A stretch of DNA of 64,000 nt, from the NCBI GenBank assembly GCA_041687455.1, contig JAWLBY010000009.1, forward strand, positions 62,001-126,000, written 5' to 3'. Below, piece after piece: positions 59,557-64,000 of the stretch; the first letter of the stretch is position 1; each line of letters starts with the position of its first letter. The notes beneath the pieces were generated by a model, which was not told where the DNA came from, searched no databases, and saw nothing but the letters and a program-made list of their open reading frames with translations. The translations under genes and the position numbers were made by a program. The DNA comes from JAWLBY01 sp041687455. GTDB taxonomy: Bacteria; Pseudomonadota; Gammaproteobacteria; Xanthomonadales; Xanthomonadaceae.

Positions 59557-60543
59557 ATGCAGATCGGCAGCCACCGGATCGACCCGCCGCTGGTGCTGGC
59601 CCCGATGGCCGGCGTCACCGACAAGCCGTTCAGGCAGCTCGCCAAGCGGCTCGGCGCCGGCTATGCGGTATCGGAGATGACGATCTCGGATCCGCGGCTG
59701 TGGCAGACGAAGAAGAGCCGCTGGCGGATGGACCATGCCGGCGAGCCGGCGCCGATCGGCGTGCAGATCGCCGGTGCCGATCCGCTGGCACTGGCCGAGG
59801 CCGCCCGCTTCAACGTCGCGCACGGCGCGCAGATCATCGACATCAACATGGGCTGCCCGGCGAAGAAGGTCTGCAACGTCTGGGCCGGTTCGGCGCTGCT
59901 GCAGGACGAGGCGCTGGTCGAGCGCATCTGTCGCGCGGTCGTGGCGGCGGTCGAGGTGCCGGTCACGCTGAAGATCCGCACCGGCTGGAGCCGCGAGCAG
60001 CGTAATGCGCCGACGGTCGCGCGGATCGCCGAGGACTGCGGCATCCAGGCGCTGGCCGTGCACGGCCGCACCCGCGACCAGCACTACACCGGCTGCGCCG
60101 AGTACGACACCATCGCGACGGTCAAGCAGGCGGTGCGCATCCCGGTGCTGGCCAACGGCGACATCGACTCGGCGCACAAAGCCTCCGAGGTGCTGCGGCA
60201 CACCGGCGCCGACGCGCTGATGATCGGCCGCGGCGCGCAGGGCCGGCCGTGGATCTTCCGCGAGATCGCGCACTACCTGGCCACCGGCGAGCTGCTGCCG
60301 GAACCGTCGGCGGACGAGGTCGCCGGGATTCTGCTCGGCCATCTCGATGCATTGCATGCTTTCTACGGCGAGCAGGCCGGGGTCCGGATCGCGCGCAAGC
60401 ATCTCGGCTGGTACGCGCGGGACCGGGCCGAGAACAGCGCGTTCCGGGCGGTGGTGAACCGGGCGCAGAGCGCGATCGAGCAGCGGCGGCTGACCGCCGA
60501 CTATTTCGAGCGGCTCGGCGCCGGCGAACTGCAGGCGGCGTAG
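59557..60543 (+). CDS. dusB: tRNA-dihydrouridine synthase DusB
   Basis: This 328-residue FMN enzyme reduces uridine in the tRNA D-loop. The catalytic Cys100 is in DINMGCPAKKVCN, the DusB-type version of the motif. Also visible are LAPMAGVTDKPFRQLAKRLG, HGRTRDQHYTGCAEYDTI, VLANGDIDSAHKASEVL and MIGRGAQGRPWIF. Length (328) agrees with DusB (321) more than DusA. In many gammaproteobacteria fis lies just downstream; here a hairpin and a convergent gene follow instead. The ATG at 59557 gives the expected N-terminus. Confidence 0.94.
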   Translation: MQIGSHRIDPPLVLAPMAGVTDKPFRQLAKRLGAGYAVSEMTISDPRLWQTKKSRWRMDHAGEPAPIGVQIAGADPLALAEAARFNVAHGAQIIDINMGCPAKKVCNVWAGSALLQDEALVERICRAVVAAVEVPVTLKIRTGWSREQRNAPTVARIAEDCGIQALAVHGRTRDQHYTGCAEYDTIATVKQAVRIPVLANGDIDSAHKASEVLRHTGADALMIGRGAQGRPWIFREIAHYLATGELLPEPSADEVAGILLGHLDALHAFYGEQAGVRIARKHLGWYARDRAENSAFRAVVNRAQSAIEQRRLTADYFERLGAGELQAA

Positions 60544-60548
60544 CGACA

Positions 60549-60572
60549 CTCGACACGCCCGGCGTGGTCGAG
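60549..60572. terminator. Bidirectional hairpin between dusB and the autotransporter-like gene
   Basis: CTCGA-CACGCC-C-GGCGTG-(G)-TCGAG forms an 11-bp stem with one bulge. It lies between convergent stop codons. No T-tract is present on either side. Confidence 0.45.
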
Positions 60573-60593
60573 CGTTCGCCGCCCGGCCCGGGG

Positions 60594-62321
60594 TCAGAAC
60601 TCGGCGCGCAGGCCGAAGCTCCAGAACTGCTGCCGGCTGTCGTCGACCGAGAAAAGTCGCCGATAGCTGACGAACCCGGACCAGCCATTGGCGAACACCC
60701 CCGACAGGCCCACTGCCACTTCGCCGTAACGACTGTCGATCGCCGAGGTCGGCAACGTGAAACGTTGCTGCTGTGGATCGTTGATGAAGTAGCCGGACAG
60801 CGCCTCGGCGTCGTCCTCGAACTGGCCGACCCAGCTCAGCTCGATCTGTGGCTGCAGTACGCCCCAGCCGGTCGAGAATGCCGCACTGGCACTGGCGCCG
60901 GCGCGGGCGATCAACGAACGCAGCCGCTGTGCATCGATGGCGACCGCGAACGCATCGCCGCCTTCGATCGCCCGCTCGGAGAACGCATCGATGTCGAGCC
61001 GGGCGTATTCGAGCGCGAGCCGCGGTCCGAACGACCAGCGGTGATGGGCGTAATCGAGCCCGGCCGACAGCGTCGCGTAGCGCTGGTCGGCATCCGGCGA
61101 GCCGAGCAAGCGGTCGACCGCGCTGAGTGTCTCCTCCTCGCTGCTGGCCTCGAAGCGCACCAGCCGTTCCTGCCGCACCTCGCCACGGCCGATGCCGGCG
61201 CTGCCGTCGAGCCAGAAGCGCTCGGCGCCGTAACTGAAGTAGAGGCCGAACGCATTCTGGTCCAGGGCCAGTTCGCCGGCCCCGGCGTCCAGATCGGCGT
61301 CGAATTCGGTTCGCGTGTAGGTCAGGCCGACCACCCAGCGGTCGCCGAACCGCTTGTCGAGCCCGAGCAGCAAGGTCGAGCCATCGCTGTCGTAGCCGTT
61401 TTCGAGCTCGGTGGCGTCACGCCGGCCGTCGCCGAGCGTGCCGGACGCGAACACGCCGATGCCGCGGCCGAGCAGCTCGCCGTCATCGGCGACCTGTGCC
61501 GCAAACGGCAGGAAACCCATCGACGTCTGCATTCCGAAGTCGGTCAGCGCGATGCCGGCCCCGTTGCCGCCACGGACCGCCTGCAGGCGGCGATTGAGCG
61601 CACCGAGCTGGCCGGTCGCCAGCATGCGGAAGCCGCGGCGCTGGCTCGACAGCTCTTCGCCGATCGCACCGCGCAGCGCGCCGATCAGTTGCGGGATCGC
61701 GCCGGGATCGCGCAGCGCCAGGCGCAGCAACTGGCAGCGGCGATCGAGGTCGCTGCCCGGCGGCGGCCGCGAGGTCGCGCACAGTCGCGCCAGTGCATCG
61801 ATCTGCGACGCGATCAGCGGGTCCGGCGTGTTCTGAACCAGTTCGCGGAGCCGATCGCCGAGCGATTCCGGATCGTCGTCATCGTCGCGGATCAGCAGAT
61901 CGAAACTGTGCGGTTCGCCGACCCGGTAACCGTCGCCGGGGCGAACGACGATCCGCACCACTTCGTCCGGCTCGCTCTGCTGATCGTCGATGATCGACAG
62001 GCTGACCGATCCGGCCGACGCACCGGGCGCGATCCGCAGGCCCTGGGTCGGCGGGTGGAAATCCTCGCCCGGACGGGCCGTGCCGCCCGCCAGGTCGAGC
62101 ACGATGTCGAGCCCGGAGTCCGGCGCCGGACGATCCAGCTCGACCGTGATCAGCACCGGCTGCTGGGTGTTCTCGGTCGCGACCGCGCGGCTGACCGCCA
62201 TCCGCGCGAACGGCGGTTCCGGCGCTGTCTCGGCTCGAGCCGACGCGGCCGCGGCGATCGACAACACCATGCACAGCCACGGCAGCCCGGCGGCTGCCGA
62301 TCCGGTCCGGATCGTCTGCAT
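60594..62321 (-). CDS. Calx-beta domain protein with autotransporter-type beta-barrel
   Basis: This 575-residue outer-membrane protein has a signal peptide (core LPWLCMVLSIAAAASA) and a Calx-beta-like domain (about 40-145: GLDIVLDLAGGTARPGEDFH, followed by DDQQSEPDEVVRIVVRPGDG, and a run of Asp for calcium). A helical segment (about 160-225) precedes a C-terminal autotransporter barrel (about 280-575: GGNGAGIALTDFGMQTSMGF, ending WSFGLRAEF with the terminal Phe). The passenger is very small, so it may act as a surface sensor or adhesin rather than release a passenger. Its upstream region abuts a MITE-like repeat. Confidence 0.82.
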   Translation of the reverse strand: MQTIRTGSAAAGLPWLCMVLSIAAAASARAETAPEPPFARMAVSRAVATENTQQPVLITVELDRPAPDSGLDIVLDLAGGTARPGEDFHPPTQGLRIAPGASAGSVSLSIIDDQQSEPDEVVRIVVRPGDGYRVGEPHSFDLLIRDDDDDPESLGDRLRELVQNTPDPLIASQIDALARLCATSRPPPGSDLDRRCQLLRLALRDPGAIPQLIGALRGAIGEELSSQRRGFRMLATGQLGALNRRLQAVRGGNGAGIALTDFGMQTSMGFLPFAAQVADDGELLGRGIGVFASGTLGDGRRDATELENGYDSDGSTLLLGLDKRFGDRWVVGLTYTRTEFDADLDAGAGELALDQNAFGLYFSYGAERFWLDGSAGIGRGEVRQERLVRFEASSEEETLSAVDRLLGSPDADQRYATLSAGLDYAHHRWSFGPRLALEYARLDIDAFSERAIEGGDAFAVAIDAQRLRSLIARAGASASAAFSTGWGVLQPQIELSWVGQFEDDAEALSGYFINDPQQQRFTLPTSAIDSRYGEVAVGLSGVFANGWSGFVSYRRLFSVDDSRQQFWSFGLRAEF

Positions 62322-62377
62322 CGTCTACTCCCCTGCGTTTCACCAGCCCGACGGGCGGCGTCCCCGGCCGCCAGCTT

Positions 62378-62628
62378 AGCCCGGATATTTCACGAGGTCG
62401 CGCAAAATCGCCATGGATTTCGCGGGGATCGCTCACTGCGCCGGAAGAACGCGCGAGGTACAAGCCGGTCCGCCGCGATTCTCCGCTGGCGCGGCCCTCG
62501 CTTGTTCTTTGCGGCGATCGCTGCGTTGCTCCTCCCCCAAATGGAGCCTGCCACTCGGGGTCGTCGCGCCTTGCGCTCGCCGCAAAGCCCGGTGCGATCA
62601 TCCGCACCCCCTCATGAAAACCCGGGCT
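62378..62628. repeat. MITE-like element with 20-bp terminal inverted repeats
   Basis: AGCCCGGATATTTCACGAGG (62378-62397) and, inverted, AGCCCGGGTTTTCATGAGG (62610-62628) bound a 251-bp segment without a gene. The right end lies directly against the stop codon of the Nudix-ThiE gene, and the left end is 57 bp upstream of the autotransporter-like gene. It resembles a non-autonomous mobile repeat. Confidence 0.65.
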
Positions 62629-63729
62629 CTAGTCCGGTCGCGGCATCTCGACCAGATCGTCGGCCTCGACCGCCGCTGCAGCGCCACCGCGTTCGTCCGT
62701 GTCGAACCAGAGTCCGCGGATTGCCGCGATGCCCTGCGCACCATGCGCGCGCGCCACTGCGAGATCCGCTGCGGTCAGCCCGCCGAGGGCATAGATCGGC
62801 AGTGCCACCTGTTCGCGCAGCGCAGCGAACCCGTTCCAGCCGAGCGTGCCCGCGCCGGGGTGGCTGGCGGTCGGCCGCACCGGACCGAGCACGGCGAAGT
62901 CGCAGCCGAGCGCTTCGGCCCGGCGCAGTGCGTCGAGATCGTGACAGGACGCCGCCACCGGCGATTCGGCCGGCAACGGACGCCGCGCACAGCCGCGCAG
63001 TTGCGCTTCGGTCAGATGGACGCCGCAGCCAAGCTGCTGCGCCAGCGCGATGCGGCCGTTCAGCAGCAGCGTCGCTCCGACCGCACGGGTCCGCTGGAGC
63101 AATTCCGCAACCAGCGGCGCGAGATCGGCATCGGTGCCGTGCTTGGCGCGCAACTGCAGCCGGCGGATGCCGCGGGCCAGCAGACCTTCGACGTCGCGCA
63201 GGCAGGCATCGCGGTCGGTCGGTTCCGGACTGATCGGATAGAGCGCCGGGGCGGTCAGCGCCGCGACGACCGGTCGGTCGGCCGGCGGCATCGGCCAGCG
63301 ATCGAGCTGGTCGATCGGCGTCCAGCGAATGGCCTGGCCTTCGCGTCCGTGCAGTGTACCGTCGTAGCCCATGACTTCGAGCGCATCGAGCCGCAGCGGT
63401 CGACGGCCACCGGCGTGTGGCACGCAGATCAGCGGTCGGGTCGCACCGATCGAGATGCCGAGCTCCTCGGCCAGCTCGCGTCGCAGCGCCTGTTCCGCCG
63501 ATTCGCCCGGTTCCAGCTTGCCGCCGGGGAACTCCCACAGTCCGGCATGTTCGCGGCCGGCCGGGCGTTCGGCGAGCAGGATCCGGCCGCTCGCATCGCG
63601 CAGGACACCGGCGACCACCTGGATCGGTGCCGGCGGGTCAGCCGTCGGGCGGGAAGCGTTCAAGGCCGGCAGTAGCGGAGTCCGAGCGGACGCCGGCGCC
63701 TGGTCGGCGCGGAAATTTGCGCCGGGCAA
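62629..63729 (-). CDS. Nudix hydrolase-ThiE-like fusion (MutT type)
   Basis: This 366-residue two-domain protein resembles the MutT-like fusions found next to secA in Pseudomonas and Xanthomonadales. The Nudix domain (about 36-165) has the box GGKLEPGESAEQALRRELAEELGI with Glu-Glu catalytic residues and WEFPGG before it; it may clean 8-oxo-dGTP or related nucleotides. The C-terminal domain is ThiE-like (RRLQLRAKHGTDADLAPLV, CGVHLTEAQL, FAVLGPVRPTASHPGAGTLG). The ThiE catalytic TK pair is replaced, so thiamine-phosphate synthesis is doubtful. The N-terminus is uncertain: no ATG is in place, and the first candidate is a TTG at 63727-63729. Confidence 0.82.
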   Translation of the reverse strand: MPGANFRADQAPASARTPLLPALNASRPTADPPAPIQVVAGVLRDASGRILLAERPAGREHAGLWEFPGGKLEPGESAEQALRRELAEELGISIGATRPLICVPHAGGRRPLRLDALEVMGYDGTLHGREGQAIRWTPIDQLDRWPMPPADRPVVAALTAPALYPISPEPTDRDACLRDVEGLLARGIRRLQLRAKHGTDADLAPLVAELLQRTRAVGATLLLNGRIALAQQLGCGVHLTEAQLRGCARRPLPAESPVAASCHDLDALRRAEALGCDFAVLGPVRPTASHPGAGTLGWNGFAALREQVALPIYALGGLTAADLAVARAHGAQGIAAIRGLWFDTDERGGAAAAVEADDLVEMPRPD

Positions 63730-63806
63730 CTCCGTCCGCAGGGGTCGATCCGGTCGATCGGCAGCGCCGGGCCGGTCGCGGGCATGGCCTGCGGCGCCAC
63801 CGGCGT

Positions 63807-63827
63807 GATGCCGTCGGTCACGGCATC
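63807..63827 (-). terminator. Hairpin after secA
   Basis: GATGCCGT-CGGTC-ACGGCATC is a perfect 8-bp stem 7 bp beyond the secA stop. No T-tract follows on the minus strand. Confidence 0.5.
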
Positions 63828-63833
63828 AGATGA

Positions 63834-64000
63834 TCAGGCCAACTGCCCGTGGCAGTGCTTGTACTTCTTGCCGCTGCCGCACGGGCACGGATCGTTGCGA
63901 CCGACCTTCGGCATCTCGCGCTGCTGCGGCTGGCGGCCCTGCGCGGCGAGCACCTGCGCGGCCTCCTCATCGGCGCTGTAGCCACCGGCATCGGCGTGCT
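63834..64000 (-). CDS. secA: Protein translocase ATPase SecA, C-terminal end (partial)
   Basis: Only the last 54 residues are in the window. They read HADAGGYSADEEAAQVLAAQ, a short linker, then PKVGRNDPCPCGSGKKYKHC and HGQLA. This is the SecA SEC-C zinc tail (Cys-x-Cys...Cys-His) that binds SecB. The body of the motor lies beyond the right edge. The neighbouring Nudix-ThiE-like gene downstream fits known secA surroundings. Confidence 0.92.
   Translation of the reverse strand, partial: HADAGGYSADEEAAQVLAAQGRQPQQREMPKVGRNDPCPCGSGKKYKHCHGQLA

Overview
The window is GC-rich, densely coded proteobacterial chromosome. Several features point to a gammaproteobacterium of the Xanthomonadales (Lysobacterales): the gene order thiS-thiG-trmB-SLC13 permease, mtgA next to hslO, a GTP-type PEP carboxykinase, a monofunctional RelA, a plant/alphaproteobacterial-type GshA, large Oar-like TonB receptors, and REP-like repeats of the 'GTAGGAGCGGCTTCAGCCG' kind. 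Almost everything is chromosomal core or envelope biology. I see no phage, plasmid or CRISPR locus and only one degraded insertion sequence.

Layout. 0-6.4 kb: the end of a family 2 glycosyltransferase, mtgA, hslO (Hsp33), a large GAF/GGDEF/EAL c-di-GMP protein and a small plug-less outer-membrane barrel. 6.4-11.2 kb: a probably acquired patch with a TPR-sulfotransferase, an ISL3-type transposase remnant and a TonB-dependent receptor. 11.2-20.1 kb: an ECF sigma/anti-sigma/DUF4097 operon, pckG, and a TetR-controlled fatty-acid module (alpha/beta hydrolase-fadE, then a DUF4442 thioesterase) with two matching operator dyads. 20.5-30 kb: secreted proteins, relA, and hrpA carrying an in-frame copy of a palindromic repeat. 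30-36 kb: dps, recQ between REP doublets, a Sua5-type threonylcarbamoyl-AMP synthase and a TPR lipoprotein. 36-43.5 kb: gap, an orphan PycTM-like (DUF5706) membrane protein, an SLC13 permease, trmB, thiG, thiS, tRNA-Gly(CCC), and the RimB/RimK pair.

43.4-48.5 kb is the most interesting stretch for regulation. It holds a terminated, multi-hairpin candidate small RNA, then a small secreted protein, a BlaI-type repressor, an M56-peptidase/TonB fusion sensor, and an OmpR-type response regulator with its histidine kinase. Matching TACGA-N6-TCGTA dyads precede both the secreted protein and blaI, so the two are probably one regulon. 48.8-64 kb: two UPF0149 paralogues, gshA, transketolase, two amino-acid/dicarboxylate-type symporters, an erythromycin-esterase-like/phosphoribosyltransferase pair with overlapping genes, dusB, a Calx-beta autotransporter-like protein, a MITE-like element, a Nudix-ThiE-like fusion, and the end of secA.

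All family assignments come from reading motifs by eye. Start codons were chosen from Shine-Dalgarno matches, overlaps and signal peptides. The operators, small RNA, promoters and terminators are inferences from sequence symmetry and hexamers.
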